64,000 nt of DNA from Streptococcus hyovaginalis DSM 12219 (GCF_000420785.1 NZ_ATVP01000009.1:22736-86735); one strand, 5' to 3'; positions 1 to 9,576 are shown, numbered from the stretch's first letter. Notes: generated from the sequence alone by a model not told the origin. Numbers and translations are program-made.

Positions 1-2
1 AA

Positions 3-143
3 GCTTTCTTTGAACCACAACTAAGTGATATGGCACTTAGCCGTAATATTGCTATGGGGATTAAAGAAATCACTGCGAGAATTGACTTAATTGCTAAAGA
101 AAAAGAAGCGATATCTATCACTCTTTTAGAACATAGATTTTAA
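3..143 (+). CDS. pepN: Aminopeptidase N, C-terminal end (partial)
   Basis: This is the last 46 codons of a gene that begins before the window. The frame starting at base 3 stays open to the TAA at 141-143 and ends in an acidic and basic helix (…LSRNIAMGIKEITARIDLIA…), which resembles the C-terminus of streptococcal lysyl/membrane alanyl aminopeptidase PepN, an M1 zinc metallopeptidase that trims peptides in the cytoplasm. The catalytic domain lies outside the window, so the call rests on the tail and on the known pepN-ciaRH neighbourhood of streptococci. A strong hairpin terminator follows directly, so ciaRH is a separate transcription unit. Confidence 0.72.
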   Translation, partial: AFFEPQLSDMALSRNIAMGIKEITARIDLIAKEKEAISITLLEHRF

Positions 144-146
144 ACG

Positions 147-187
147 AAACGCTATGAAACTCTCCCTGAAAGGTTTCATAGCGTTTT
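147..187 (+). terminator. Rho-independent terminator after pepN
   Basis: Perfect 14-bp arms (AAACGCTATGAAAC and its complement) enclose a short loop, and the 3' arm runs into a T tract. It ends the pepN transcript. Confidence 0.9.
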
Positions 188-329
188 TCAATTTAGGTAA
201 TCTTAAGTTACAGTTGCTACAGTATACTTAATAATCCCACGAAACAGGTTGGCGGATACTTTTTTAAGGAGAGTAGTGGTCGGTATCTTGTTTTTGAGAT
301 ATAATAGGTTTACCAAAAGGAGAGACAAG

Positions 330-1001
330 ATGATAAAATTATTATTAGTGGAAGATGATTTGAGTTTATCCAATTCTGTATTTGATTTTTTAGATGATTT
401 TGTTGATGTCATGCAGGTTTTCGATGGAGAAGAAGGGCTTTATGAAGCAGAATCGGGGGTCTATGATTTAATCCTGCTTGATTTGATGTTACCTGAAAAA
501 AACGGTTTCCAGGTTCTCAAAGAGTTGCGTGAAAAAGGGATCACGACACCCGTTTTAATCATGACTGCCAAGGAAAGTTTAGATGATAAAGGGCACGGCT
601 TTGAGCTAGGGGCTGATGACTATCTGACCAAACCCTTCTATTTAGAAGAGTTGAAAATGCGTATCCAAGCCCTTTTGAAACGTTCCGGAAAGTTAAGCAA
701 TACTAATATTGAATACGGTAACATCACTGTGGATACTGCTATTAATAAGGTGACGGTTGATGGTCAGGAAGTGGAATTATTGGGCAAAGAGTTTGATCTT
801 CTCATGTATTTCTTACAAAATCAAAATGTCATTTTGCCCAAAACACAAATTTTTGACCGCCTTTGGGGTTTTGATAGCGATACAACGATTTCTGTTGTTG
901 AGGTATATGTGTCTAAAATTCGGAAAAAACTCAAAGATACAACCTTTACAGAAAATCTGCAAACCTTAAGAAGTGTTGGTTATATTTTAAAAGATGCGTA
1001 A
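330..1001 (+). CDS. ciaR: Response regulator CiaR
   Basis: OmpR/PhoB-class response regulator of 223 residues. The receiver domain has the acidic pair in LLVEDD (residues 4-9), the phospho-acceptor Asp in [10 protein letters not shown] and the conserved Lys in LTKPF. A winged-helix DNA-binding domain fills the C-terminal half, with a typical [13 protein letters not shown] recognition region. The frame is open further upstream, but the start at 330 is chosen because AAAGGAGAG sits just before it and the family N-terminus [10 protein letters not shown] follows. An extended -10 like box (TATAAT) lies at 300-305. The gene overlaps ciaH by 8 bases, so the two are translated together. In other streptococci CiaRH controls cell-wall stress, competence and small RNAs. 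Confidence 0.95.
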   Translation: MIKLLLVEDDLSLSNSVFDFLDDFVDVMQVFDGEEGLYEAESGVYDLILLDLMLPEKNGFQVLKELREKGITTPVLIMTAKESLDDKGHGFELGADDYLTKPFYLEELKMRIQALLKRSGKLSNTNIEYGNITVDTAINKVTVDGQEVELLGKEFDLLMYFLQNQNVILPKTQIFDRLWGFDSDTTISVVEVYVSKIRKKLKDTTFTENLQTLRSVGYILKDA

Positions 1002-2301
1002 ATACATAAAAAAGAAAATCAAATCAGATAACTTTAACCCCTTTCTTCACTTTGCCGCTGTTTTTACGATTATCTTTTTGGTGATGACCATTATTATTAT
1101 TCAGATCATGCGACTAGGGCTTTATTCTTCGACAGATAATAGTTTAAAAAAAGCAAGAGCGGTGGTTCCAGCCTATATTCAGATGACCATGTCGCGTACC
1201 ACTGTGGTAACTTCTGATGATTATGATGAACCGCTGGTTATCAATCCTGGTAAAATAAATCCCAACGACAACCTTGCAGCCGCATTAGATGTGATTGTTT
1301 ACGATGCCGATGGGAATATCTTGAATCCCTTTGATGCCTACTCAGAATTTTCTTACGTAGGACTGAAGAAATCAGAACTTAATAGTATTGTCAAAAAGAA
1401 CCTTCTTAATGCCTATGGGCACTCGGAGACCTATCGTAGCTTGACATTAGAAGTTTCGGATCTAGCCTATCCACAAGTCCGCTACATTAGTTTTTTAGCC
1501 AGTACGAGACAGCTAGATGAAGCCTTCGATCGCTATGTTCAGGTAGTTGTTCGCGTTATGATAATTTTTTGGTTTATTTCGGTAATAACAAGCGTTTATC
1601 TCGCTAAATGGAGTCGGCGCCCTATTATTGCGAGTTATGAGAAACAAAAAGCCTTTGTCGAAAATGCTAGTCATGAATTGCGAACCCCTCTGGCTGTTTT
1701 GCAAAACCGTTTAGAAACCTTATTTCGGAAACCAAATGATACAATTTTAGAGCATAGTGAAAGCATTGCTGCCAGTTTGGATGAGGTTCGGAATATGCGA
1801 TTATTGACAACCAATTTGCTGAATCTAGCAAGACGAGATGACGGCATTAATCCTAAAATAGAGCCTATCACTCCCGTTTTCTTTGACGATATTTTCCATA
1901 ATTATGAGTTAATAGCAGAAGAAAGTGGCAAACAATTTCGATCTACTAATACTTTAGAGCACACCATAAAATCAGATAAGGTGCTTATTAAGCAATTGAT
2001 GACTATTTTATTTGATAATGCATTAAAATATACTGCAGAGGATGGTGAGATTACAATCGCGGTATCACATAAAGATCGGCGATTAATGATAAAGGTCTCT
2101 GATAATGGTCCTGGTATCTCAGATACAAATAAATCTAAGATTTTTGATCGCTTCTACCGAATTGATAAAGCAAGAACGCGTCAAACGGGAGGGTTTGGTT
2201 TGGGTTTATCCTTGGCCAAACAAATTGTTGAGGCAATGAATGGTAAAATCATTGTTAAAGATAACATGCCAAAAGGAACTGTCTTCGAAATTCTCTTATA
2301 A
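994..2301 (+). CDS. ciaH: Sensor histidine kinase CiaH
   Basis: Membrane sensor kinase of 435 residues and partner of CiaR. The first transmembrane segment lies near residues 20-42, an extracytoplasmic sensor domain follows to about residue 180, and the second transmembrane segment is near 185-203. The H-box is [14 protein letters not shown], with the phosphorylated His. The kinase domain shows the N-box (LFDNALKYT), the G1 box (DNGPGIS) and the G2 region ([10 protein letters not shown]). It starts at ATG 994, within the end of ciaR. Length and domain order match CiaH of streptococci. Confidence 0.95.
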   Translation: MRKYIKKKIKSDNFNPFLHFAAVFTIIFLVMTIIIIQIMRLGLYSSTDNSLKKARAVVPAYIQMTMSRTTVVTSDDYDEPLVINPGKINPNDNLAAALDVIVYDADGNILNPFDAYSEFSYVGLKKSELNSIVKKNLLNAYGHSETYRSLTLEVSDLAYPQVRYISFLASTRQLDEAFDRYVQVVVRVMIIFWFISVITSVYLAKWSRRPIIASYEKQKAFVENASHELRTPLAVLQNRLETLFRKPNDTILEHSESIAASLDEVRNMRLLTTNLLNLARRDDGINPKIEPITPVFFDDIFHNYELIAEESGKQFRSTNTLEHTIKSDKVLIKQLMTILFDNALKYTAEDGEITIAVSHKDRRLMIKVSDNGPGISDTNKSKIFDRFYRIDKARTRQTGGFGLGLSLAKQIVEAMNGKIIVKDNMPKGTVFEILL

Positions 2302-2344
2302 TGGCTTATTCGATCGGCATTGATGGCACTAAAGGAAGATGTAA

Positions 2345-2377
2345 AAAAAGAACTACCGAAAGGCAGTTCTTTTTAAA
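2345..2377. terminator. Bidirectional terminator between ciaH and rpsT
   Basis: The hairpin AAAAGAACTACC-GAAA-GGCAGTTCTTTT has A-rich and T-rich flanks, so it can stop the converging ciaH and rpsT transcripts. Confidence 0.85.
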
Positions 2378-2382
2378 TTTTA

Positions 2383-2616
2383 TTAACCAAGTTTAGCAGC
2401 AAGGCGTGCTTTATCACGACTAGCTTTGTTTGCGTGGATCAAACCTTTTGATTTTGCTTTATCGATGCTAGATGAAGCAGCGCGGAAAAGCTCTTCAGTT
2501 GGATTAGCTTCAAAAGCTTTGATTGCAGTACGCATAGCTGATTTTTGTGCTGAGTTTTTCTCGTTACGTTTAACGTTAAGTTCAGCGCGTTTGATAGCTG
2601 ATTTAATATTTGCCAA
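2383..2616 (-). CDS. rpsT: 30S ribosomal protein S20
   Basis: Small basic protein of 77 residues that binds 16S rRNA during 30S assembly. The sequence begins [20 protein letters not shown] and ends [11 protein letters not shown], as in other streptococcal S20 proteins. The start is a TTG: the strong GGAGGTG ribosome-binding site lies 6 bases upstream of it. The nearby upstream ATG is part of that site and is out of frame. A weak initiation codon is common for S20 genes. It is transcribed alone, divergent from nothing and convergent with ciaH. Confidence 0.96.
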   Translation of the reverse strand: MANIKSAIKRAELNVKRNEKNSAQKSAMRTAIKAFEANPTEELFRAASSSIDKAKSKGLIHANKASRDKARLAAKLG

Positions 2617-2684
2617 AGTGTCTCACCTCCATTTTTACTAACTCTATTATTATATAAGAAATCCCACGCTTTGACAAGCCTTTC

Positions 2685-3605
2685 TCACTTTTTGAGGTAA
2701 ATTTCATCTATTTTATGATTGGCAGATTTATGTAAGATAACGTCAGCGCGATTCCTGGAAGGTTCAATGTAATCTTGTAAATTAACCAGATTAATCGTTT
2801 TCCACGTATCACGTGCAATATCAAGCACTTCGTTATGAGGAAGCTGCGTGAAGCGATGATAGTAGTTATTAGGGTCTTTTTCAGCGATGGTTAATAATTT
2901 TGAAAAACGTTCTAAATACCACGATTCAATATGCTCGACAGAAGCATCAATATAAATTGAAAAATCAAAGTAATCGGTCATATAGAGGTGTTCGTTTTGG
3001 GGATTTTGAAAAACATTGATTCCTTCAACAATTAAAAAATCTGGCGCTTCAATGGTTTGCAGCTGATCGGGAACGATATCATAAATTTCATGGGAATAGA
3101 TTGGAATGCTGGCTGTACCATTGGTTTTAATGGCATCAAGAAAATTCAAGAGTTTAGGCATATTATAAGATTCTGGAAAACCTTTACGATTTAAAATGCC
3201 TTTTTCAACCAACTGTTGATTAGGGTATAAAAAACCATCCGTTGTCACTAATTCAACTCGAGCATCAGGATGGCTACGGCTTAATAGTAACTGTAATAAA
3301 CGACTGGTTGTTGATTTCCCAACTGCAACAGAACCCGACACACCAATAATGAATGGGTGCTGGTAAATATCATCTTGTAGAAAGAGACTCTTTGAAAAAG
3401 AGAGGTCATCACTTGCTTTTTTATAGATCTTAATGAGGTTAATCAAAGGAAGATAAATGTCTTTGACGTCATTCAAATCAATCTTATCATTTAAACTACG
3501 AAGGCTTTCGAGTTCATCGAGCGTGAGTAGTAAAGGCTTTGTCCGGTGCAATTGTTGCCAATTACTTCTGGAAATTCTTTTAAAATTTAGTAAATCATGT
3601 ATCAT
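2685..3605 (-). CDS. coaA: Pantothenate kinase (type I)
   Basis: CoaA phosphorylates pantothenate, the first and controlling step of CoA synthesis. The 306-residue protein has the P-loop [13 protein letters not shown] near residue 95, the DGFLYPN motif and the [10 protein letters not shown] segment typical of prokaryotic type I PanK. The frame extends seven codons further upstream, but the ATG at 3605 is preferred because AGGAG lies seven bases before it. An extended -10 (TGTTATAAT on this strand) lies just upstream, at about 3622-3630. The later CoA genes coaB and coaC are elsewhere in this window, at 29.6-30.8 kb. Confidence 0.95.
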   Translation of the reverse strand: MIHDLLNFKRISRSNWQQLHRTKPLLLTLDELESLRSLNDKIDLNDVKDIYLPLINLIKIYKKASDDLSFSKSLFLQDDIYQHPFIIGVSGSVAVGKSTTSRLLQLLLSRSHPDARVELVTTDGFLYPNQQLVEKGILNRKGFPESYNMPKLLNFLDAIKTNGTASIPIYSHEIYDIVPDQLQTIEAPDFLIVEGINVFQNPQNEHLYMTDYFDFSIYIDASVEHIESWYLERFSKLLTIAEKDPNNYYHRFTQLPHNEVLDIARDTWKTINLVNLQDYIEPSRNRADVILHKSANHKIDEIYLKK

Positions 3606-3647
3606 TATAAAACTCCTGTTGCCCATTATAACAGTAAAATGTCAAAA

Positions 3648-3661
3648 TGAAAACCGTTTCA
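3648..3661 (+). promoter_or_regulatory. Cre-like inverted repeat in the coaA/methyltransferase spacer
   Basis: TGAAA-ACCG-TTTCA resembles a CcpA cre site but lacks the exact central CG step. It lies about 30 bases upstream of the extended -10 (TGGTAAAAT, 3689-3697) that would drive the nucleoside-catabolism operon, and also near the divergent coaA promoter. Confidence 0.4.
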
Positions 3662-3731
3662 AAAAAACTAGAAGAAAATGTCAATCTATGGTAAAATATA
3701 GTTCGCACAAAAGAGGAAGAAAAGAGAAACT

Positions 3732-4322
3732 ATGACGCAAATGTATTATGAGGAAAATCCAGAAAGCCAACATGATTACCATGACTTAAGTGTGACCTTA
3801 TTGGGTGAAACCTTTCAATTTACGACAGACTCGGGCGTCTTTTCAAAGAAAATGATCGATTTTGGCAGTCAAGTACTCCTTGGAACACTTGATTTTGAGA
3901 AAGGCTCTACGGTACTAGATCTGGGGTGTGGTTATGGTCCTCTAGGGATCGCTTTAGCTAAGGTTCAGGGAGTAAAAGCAACTCTAGTCGATGTTAATAA
4001 AAGAGCTCTCGAACTGACTAAAAAGAATGCTTTAGCTAATCATGTGGACGTAGCAGTTTTTCAATCGTCTGTCTATGAGAACATTACGGAAAAATTTGAT
4101 CATATTATTTCCAATCCACCGATAAGAGCTGGGAAAGATGTTGTTCATAAGATCTTAGAGGAGGCCTTTGATCATCTTAATCCTAAGGGCGATTTGACCG
4201 TAGTCATTCAAAAAAAGCAAGGAGCACCTAGTGCCAAGGCTAAAATGCAAGCTGTTTTTGGCAATGTTGAGACGGTAAAAAAAGATAAAGGCTATTATAT
4301 TTTAAGGAGTACAAAATCATGA
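3732..4322 (+). CDS. Class I SAM-dependent methyltransferase (RsmC-like)
   Basis: Protein of 196 residues with a Rossmann methyltransferase fold: motif I is VLDLGCGYGPLGIAL (about residues 56-70), the acidic motif II is ATLVDVNKRALEL, and the catalytic motif is IISNPPIRAGK (NPP near residue 122). The NPPxRAGK form is typical of the RsmC/MTS family, which methylates guanine in 16S rRNA, but the exact target cannot be read from the sequence. It is the first gene of the nucleoside operon and overlaps the next gene by 4 bases (ATGA). An extended -10 lies at 3689-3697. Confidence 0.85.
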   Translation: MTQMYYEENPESQHDYHDLSVTLLGETFQFTTDSGVFSKKMIDFGSQVLLGTLDFEKGSTVLDLGCGYGPLGIALAKVQGVKATLVDVNKRALELTKKNALANHVDVAVFQSSVYENITEKFDHIISNPPIRAGKDVVHKILEEAFDHLNPKGDLTVVIQKKQGAPSAKAKMQAVFGNVETVKKDKGYYILRSTKS

Positions 4323-5596
4323 GGACAGTAGATTTAATCCAAAAAAAGCGTGACGGTTTTTCTCTAACATCTGAGGAAATCAAGTGGTTAATTGATGGTT
4401 ATGTCTCCGGGGAGGTTCCTGATTACCAGATGGCTGCTTGGGCTATGGCTGTTTATTTCAAAGGAATGACCACTCAAGAAACAAAAGATTTGACCATGGC
4501 AATGGTAGCTACGGGAGAGCAGATTGATCTCTCGGCAATTCCTGGTGTTAAAACCGATAAACATTCTACAGGAGGAGTTGGCGATAAGGTAACGTTAATT
4601 TTGGCTCCCTTAGTAGCTAGTTTTGAGGTACCTGTTGCAAAAATGAGTGGGAGAGGTCTCGGTCATACTGGTGGCACTTTGGACAAATTAGAGTCCATCG
4701 CAGGATATCAAATTGAACGCAATCAAGAAGAGTTCATACAGCAGGTTCAAACGATTGGTTTATCAGTTGTGGGGCAATCTGATAAGCTTGTGAAAGCTGA
4801 TAAGCTTTTATACGCCCTCAGAGATGTGACAGCCACTGTTGATATTATTCCTTTAATTGCAAGCTCTGTGATGAGTAAAAAAATCGCTTCTGGTGCGGAT
4901 GCCATCCTACTTGATGTTACCGTAGGTGAGGGTGCTTTTATGAAAACGCTCGAAGAGGCAGAACAATTAGCGTCAACCATGGTTGCCTTAGGCAATGAAG
5001 TGGGACGTAAAACGGTCGCCGTCATTACCGATATGAGTCAGCCCGTTGGACAAGCCATTGGCAATCGCTTAGAAGTTCTTGAAGCATTAGAGATTATGCA
5101 GGGAAAAGGACGTCCTGATGTCACAGCGTTCATTTGCGAATTAGCACAAATCATGCTCAGTCTTGCGGGTAAAGAAGAGACGCTAGATACCATTAAACAG
5201 CATTTAGTCAGTGGTAAGGCATTAGCAAAATTTGAAGAAATGGTAGTAGCACAAGGCGGTGATTTGACCGATCTATATCGCCCATCATCTGCAGCATTTG
5301 TCACTGACGTTACAGCTGATGAGAATGGTTTCATTGAAGAGTTACCAGCTCTAGAATTTGGGCTCTTTGCTATGAGATTAGGAGCAGGACGAGCAGTAAA
5401 AACCGATTCTCTAGACTATGAAAGCGGTATAGTGTTCGCGAAAAAAGTTGGTGATAGTATTAACAAGGGCGAAACTATTGCTAAAATCTATTCAAACCAA
5501 AAATTAAGTGAAAACCTACTTACAGAATTTAAAAAAAATGTTAAAATAGGTTTGACAGAAAGCCAGCCAAAAGAAATTATAAAAATCATATCTTAG
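4319..5596 (+). CDS. pdp: Pyrimidine-nucleoside (thymidine) phosphorylase
   Basis: Splits uridine or thymidine with phosphate into base and (deoxy)ribose-1-phosphate. The 425-residue protein shows the glycosyltransferase family 3 phosphate loop KHSTGGVGDK near residue 80, GRGLGHTGGTLDKLE, and the C-terminal PYNP domain. The length fits the firmicute Pdp enzyme rather than the longer E. coli DeoA. ATG 4319 overlaps the methyltransferase stop, and deoC follows 12 bases downstream, so the sugar phosphate can be passed on in the same pathway. Confidence 0.93.
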   Translation: MRTVDLIQKKRDGFSLTSEEIKWLIDGYVSGEVPDYQMAAWAMAVYFKGMTTQETKDLTMAMVATGEQIDLSAIPGVKTDKHSTGGVGDKVTLILAPLVASFEVPVAKMSGRGLGHTGGTLDKLESIAGYQIERNQEEFIQQVQTIGLSVVGQSDKLVKADKLLYALRDVTATVDIIPLIASSVMSKKIASGADAILLDVTVGEGAFMKTLEEAEQLASTMVALGNEVGRKTVAVITDMSQPVGQAIGNRLEVLEALEIMQGKGRPDVTAFICELAQIMLSLAGKEETLDTIKQHLVSGKALAKFEEMVVAQGGDLTDLYRPSSAAFVTDVTADENGFIEELPALEFGLFAMRLGAGRAVKTDSLDYESGIVFAKKVGDSINKGETIAKIYSNQKLSENLLTEFKKNVKIGLTESQPKEIIKIIS

Positions 5597-5608
5597 GAGA
5601 TCATATTA

Positions 5609-6271
5609 ATGGACATTAATCACTTAATTGACCACACACTTCTGAAGCCAGATAGCACACGTGACCAGATCGACCAATTGATTCAGGAAGCTGATGACTA
5701 TCAGTTTGCAAGTGTTTGTGTTAATCCCACTTGGGTAAATTATGCTAGTGACAAGTTAGCGGATTCCACTGTGAAAGTTTGTACTGTTATTGGTTTTCCT
5801 CTAGGAGCGTCAACAAGTGAAACGAAGGCGTTCGAGACCAAAAATGCTATTGAAAATGGCGCCGATGAAATTGATATGGTTATTAATATCGGAGCCGCTA
5901 AAGATGGAGACTTTGCACTAGTTCAGTCTGATATTGCGGCAGTCGTTGAAGCTAGTGGAGATAAGCTAGTTAAGGTTATTATTGAAACATGTTTATTGAC
6001 CGACGACGAAAAGATTAAAGCTTGCCAAGCTGCGGTGGCTGCGGGAGCAGACTTTGTAAAAACTTCTACTGGTTTTTCAACTGGTGGTGCAACTGTTCAT
6101 GATGTTACCCTAATGCGCAAAACCGTAGGTCCTGATATTGGCGTTAAAGCATCAGGTGGGGCTAGATCTTTCGAAGATGCGAAGGCATTTGTAGAGGCAG
6201 GAGCGACACGTATCGGAACGTCTTCAGGTATTGCTATTATCAAGGGAGAGTCTGTAAGTGGAAACTACTGA
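5609..6271 (+). CDS. deoC: Deoxyribose-phosphate aldolase
   Basis: Cleaves 2-deoxyribose-5-phosphate to glyceraldehyde-3-phosphate and acetaldehyde. The 220-residue TIM barrel contains [10 protein letters not shown] at the start, the Schiff-base lysine in [10 protein letters not shown], and the second active lysine in VKASGG. AGGAG lies upstream of ATG 5609. It overlaps the start of cdd by 14 bases, which suggests coupled translation in the nucleoside operon. Confidence 0.95.
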   Translation: MDINHLIDHTLLKPDSTRDQIDQLIQEADDYQFASVCVNPTWVNYASDKLADSTVKVCTVIGFPLGASTSETKAFETKNAIENGADEIDMVINIGAAKDGDFALVQSDIAAVVEASGDKLVKVIIETCLLTDDEKIKACQAAVAAGADFVKTSTGFSTGGATVHDVTLMRKTVGPDIGVKASGGARSFEDAKAFVEAGATRIGTSSGIAIIKGESVSGNY

Positions 6272-6647
6272 TTTAGTTGCTTTAGCACAACAAGCTAGCG
6301 AAAATGCTTATGTTCCCTATTCTCAGTTTCCTATTGGCGCTGCTGTTGTTACAAAATCAGGAGAAGTTTTTCAGGGATGTAATATTGAAAACATCAGCTT
6401 CGGATTGAGCAATTGTGGGGAGCGAACAGCTATTTTTAAGGCTGTTTCAGAAGGGCATCGAGAGCTTGAAAAGATAGCGGTCTATGGATCAACCAATGAA
6501 CCAGTATCGCCATGTGGTGCTTGCCGTCAGGTTATGGCTGAATTTTTTGAGCCTAGCGCTAAAGTTATTTTAATTTCGAAAAATGGTAAGACAGTCGAGA
6601 TGACAGTCGAAGAGTTGTTGCCATACTCTTTTACAGATTTGACATAA
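6258..6647 (+). CDS. cdd: Cytidine deaminase
   Basis: Converts (deoxy)cytidine to (deoxy)uridine, feeding the phosphorylase two genes upstream. The 129-residue protein is the short tetrameric type: zinc ligands and catalytic Glu lie in [11 protein letters not shown] (C-x-E) and PCGACRQV (CxxC). Translation starts at GTG 6258 inside deoC, with GGGAGAG about 9 bases upstream. Confidence 0.95.
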   Translation: METTDLVALAQQASENAYVPYSQFPIGAAVVTKSGEVFQGCNIENISFGLSNCGERTAIFKAVSEGHRELEKIAVYGSTNEPVSPCGACRQVMAEFFEPSAKVILISKNGKTVEMTVEELLPYSFTDLT

Positions 6648-6671
6648 TCTGTGTATTGTTAACCTTTAGGG

Positions 6672-6703
6672 GTTGTTAGCTCGCAACAGTGTTGCAATAT
6701 TTT
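6672..6703 (+). promoter_or_regulatory. Hairpin with alternative pairing ahead of bmpA
   Basis: GCAAC-AGT-GTTGC is followed by AATATTTTTT, like a weak intrinsic terminator. An upstream GTTG can pair with the same CAAC and so disrupt it. The element sits between cdd and the bmpA ribosome-binding site and may adjust read-through. No second box was identified. Confidence 0.4.
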
Positions 6704-6721
6704 TTAGGAGGGTTCATTCAG

Positions 6722-7774
6722 ATGAACAAAAAAATTATTGGTGTTGGATTAGCGTCAGTAGCAGTACTAACGCTTGCAGCTTGTGGCAATCGTGGAGCAT
6801 CTAAATCAGGTAGTGGTAATGATGCTGGACTAAAAGTTGCTATGGTAACTGATACTGGTGGTGTTGACGATAAATCTTTTAACCAATCTGCTTGGGAAGG
6901 CCTTCAGGCTTGGGGTAAAGATAATAAATTAGAAAAAGGATCTGGCTATGATTATTTCCAATCAACCAGTGAATCTGACTACGCTAATAACTTAGATACA
7001 GCTATTTCAAGCGGGTATCAACTTGTATTTGGTATTGGTTTTGCTTTGCATGATGCTATTGAAAAAGTTGCTGAAGACAACCCTGATACAAACTTTGTTA
7101 TCATTGATGATGTGATTGAAGGTAAAGATAACGTTGCAAGTGCTACATTTGCTGATAATGAAGCTGCTTATCTTGCTGGAATTGCTGCTGCTAAGACAAC
7201 TAAGACGAAAAAAGTTGGTTTTGTAGGTGGTATGGAATCTGACGTTATCACACGTTTTGAAAAAGGATTCGAAGCAGGTGTAAAATCTGTTGACGATTCA
7301 ATCGAAATCAAAGTTGATTATGCAGGATCATTTGGTGACGCTGCTAAAGGTAAAACAATTGCTGCCGCTCAATATGCTAGTGGCGCAGACATTGTCTATC
7401 AAGTTGCAGGTGGTACAGGTGTAGGTGTCTTCAGTGAGGCTAAATCTCTAAACGAAGGTAAAAACGAAGCTGAAAAAGTTTGGGTTATCGGTGTAGACCG
7501 TGACCAAAAAGATGAAGGTAAATACACTTCAAAAGATGGTAAAGAGTCTAACTTCGTATTGACTTCTACCCTAAAAGAAGTTGGTAAAACAGTTGAACTT
7601 GTATCAACACAAGCACAAGATGATAAGTTCCCAGGTGGTGACGTTACTGTTTATGGACTTAAAGATGGCGGTGTCGATATTGCAACGACAAACGTTGATG
7701 ATGAAACCATAAAAGAAATCGATGCTGCTAAAGAGAAAATTATCTCTGGTGACATTAAAGTTCCACAAAAATAA
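6722..7774 (+). CDS. bmpA: Nucleoside-binding lipoprotein (BMP family, PnrA-like)
   Basis: Substrate-binding protein of a nucleoside ABC importer, 350 residues. It has a lipoprotein signal peptide (MNKKIIGVGLASVAVLTLAAC) with lipobox LAAC, so it is anchored outside the membrane. The mature part has the BMP-family signatures DTGGVDDKSFNQSAW and GVDRDQ. The open frame extends 33 bases upstream, but the start at 6722 is set by AGGAGGG and the signal peptide. It lies between the salvage enzymes and the ATPase/permease genes, as for PnrA in pneumococcus. That protein binds purine nucleosides, so the specificity here may be broader than pyrimidines. Confidence 0.93.
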   Translation: MNKKIIGVGLASVAVLTLAACGNRGASKSGSGNDAGLKVAMVTDTGGVDDKSFNQSAWEGLQAWGKDNKLEKGSGYDYFQSTSESDYANNLDTAISSGYQLVFGIGFALHDAIEKVAEDNPDTNFVIIDDVIEGKDNVASATFADNEAAYLAGIAAAKTTKTKKVGFVGGMESDVITRFEKGFEAGVKSVDDSIEIKVDYAGSFGDAAKGKTIAAAQYASGADIVYQVAGGTGVGVFSEAKSLNEGKNEAEKVWVIGVDRDQKDEGKYTSKDGKESNFVLTSTLKEVGKTVELVSTQAQDDKFPGGDVTVYGLKDGGVDIATTNVDDETIKEIDAAKEKIISGDIKVPQK

Positions 7775-7789
7775 TGCTTTCTGAGGGGC

Positions 7790-7960
7790 TAGTCCCAGGT
7801 CTCGTCTCTCGTTATTTGATTGTTGAAAGACCTAAACGAAGTGGTTGATTAAGGTTTCGTTGGCATTTTACGCTCTACGACTCATTTCTGATCAACTGTG
7901 TGGGGGCGGGAAGACGAACTCTGTTTTCAATCGTCGAGTTCTTTCCCGCTCCTTTTTTGA
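7790..7960 (+). ncRNA. Structured spacer RNA between bmpA and nupA, ending in a terminator-like hairpin
   Basis: The spacer holds AGGTCT/AGACCT (7797-7802/7828-7833), AACGAA/TTCGTT (7835-7840/7856-7861) and GGTTGAT/ATCAACT (7843-7849/7891-7897). The last two cross, so they would form a pseudoknot or exclude each other. A long hairpin at 7902-7950 (GGGCGGGAA/TTCCCGCTC) ends in TTTTTT. It could lower expression of the membrane genes relative to the binding protein. No known RNA family was recognised. Confidence 0.5.
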
Positions 7961-8043
7961 ACTGAGATGTTATGTCTCAGTAAAGTTCATCATTTTATGA
8001 TGGATTTTAGTGATCTATAACTTCCATTGAAAGGAATGCCCTT

Positions 8044-9576
8044 ATGACTCAAAATGTCATTGAAATGCGAGAAATTACTAAGGTTTTTGGTGATTTTGTT
8101 GCAAATGATAAAATTAATTTAAATTTGCAAAAAGGTGAGATTCACGCCCTACTTGGTGAAAATGGTGCAGGAAAATCAACGCTGATGAACATGTTGTCAG
8201 GACTATTAGAGCCAACTAGTGGTGAGATTGTGGTTAATGGTCAATCGGTGTCTATTGATTCACCTTCAAAAGCGTCACATCTTGGTATTGGAATGGTTCA
8301 CCAACACTTTATGTTAGTAGAAGCTTTTACAGTTGCCGAAAATATCGTGTTAGGGAACGAAATGACATCAGGTATATCACTAGATATGAAGAAAGCTCAT
8401 CAGGAAATAACAGAGCTGTCTGAAAAATATGGTTTAGCTGTTAATCCCAAAGCTAAAGTCGCAGATATATCGGTTGGCGCTCAGCAGCGTGTTGAAATTT
8501 TAAAAACCCTATACCGTGGTGCCGATATTTTGATTTTTGATGAGCCTACAGCTGTTCTGACGCCTGCAGAAATTACAGAGTTGATGTCGATAATGAAAAA
8601 TCTTACTAAAGAAGGTAAATCCATTATCCTAATCACTCATAAATTGGATGAGATTCGAGCAGTTGCTGATCGTGTTACGGTCATTCGTCGTGGTAAGAGT
8701 ATTGAGACGGTTGCCGTTGGCGATTCAACATCAGAAGAACTTGCAGAAATGATGGTAGGTCGTTCTGTTTCATTTACAACTGCTAAACAAGCATCTATCC
8801 CAGGTGATGTCGTACTTGCGATTGAAAATCTTGTCGTTGATGAGAATCGCGGTGTGCCTGCAGTTAAGGACTTGTCATTGGAAGTGCGTGCAGGAGAAGT
8901 GGTCGGTATTGCCGGTATTGATGGCAATGGACAAAGTGAATTAATCCATGCCATTACTGGTTTACGTAAAGTAAAGTCAGGCCATATTGCCATTAAAGGA
9001 ACAGATATCACAAAACTATCATCGCGAAAAATAACAGAGTTAAGTGTAGGTCATGTACCAGAAGATCGCCATCGTGATGGTTTAGTTTTAGACATGACAC
9101 TTGCTGAAAATATTGCTCTCCAAACGTATTACAAAGAACCACTCAGTAAAAATGGTATTCTAAATTATAATAAAATTAATGACTATGCCAAACAATTGAT
9201 GGCGGAGTTTGATGTTCGGGGCGCTAGCGAATTAGTTGCTGCCAGAGGTTTTTCAGGTGGTAACCAACAAAAAGCTATTATTGCTAGAGAGATCGATCGT
9301 GATCCAGATCTTCTGATTGTCAGCCAACCAACACGCGGACTAGATGTTGGTGCCATCGAGTATATCCGTAAACGTATCATTGAAGAACGTACCAATGGTA
9401 AAGCTGTTTTGGTAGTTAGTTTTGAACTTGATGAAATTCTTGATTTGTCGGACCGTATTGCCGTTATCCACGATGGGCGTATTCAGGGAATTGTTTTACC
9501 AGAAATGACAAATAAACAGGAACTTGGCATATTAATGGCAGGTGGTGTGATTGAGAAGGAGGCAAGTCATGTCTAA
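8044..9576 (+). CDS. nupA: Nucleoside ABC importer, ATP-binding protein
   Basis: Double ATPase of 510 residues, as in ribose/nucleoside (RbsA/NupA-type) importers. The first nucleotide-binding domain has Walker A GENGAGKST and the variant signature VGAQQRVEI, with Walker B LIFDEPTAVL. The second has GIDGNGQSE in place of a normal Walker A, GGNQQKAII as signature and LLIVSQPTRGLD, where the catalytic Glu is replaced. Such a degenerate second domain is normal in this family. It follows the structured spacer and overlaps the first permease gene by 8 bases. Confidence 0.93.
   Translation: MTQNVIEMREITKVFGDFVANDKINLNLQKGEIHALLGENGAGKSTLMNMLSGLLEPTSGEIVVNGQSVSIDSPSKASHLGIGMVHQHFMLVEAFTVAENIVLGNEMTSGISLDMKKAHQEITELSEKYGLAVNPKAKVADISVGAQQRVEILKTLYRGADILIFDEPTAVLTPAEITELMSIMKNLTKEGKSIILITHKLDEIRAVADRVTVIRRGKSIETVAVGDSTSEELAEMMVGRSVSFTTAKQASIPGDVVLAIENLVVDENRGVPAVKDLSLEVRAGEVVGIAGIDGNGQSELIHAITGLRKVKSGHIAIKGTDITKLSSRKITELSVGHVPEDRHRDGLVLDMTLAENIALQTYYKEPLSKNGILNYNKINDYAKQLMAEFDVRGASELVAARGFSGGNQQKAIIAREIDRDPDLLIVSQPTRGLDVGAIEYIRKRIIEERTNGKAVLVVSFELDEILDLSDRIAVIHDGRIQGIVLPEMTNKQELGILMAGGVIEKEASHV

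Noticed and set aside
196..268. Possible CiaR binding repeat (TTTAAG-N5-TTTAAG) upstream of ciaR.
   Set aside because: Only single TTTAAG-like hexamers are present (for example at 263-268); the direct repeat with five-base spacing was not found.
249..329. N-terminal extension of ciaR.
   Set aside because: It runs through the promoter region; the AAAGGAGAG site and family N-terminus place the start at 330.
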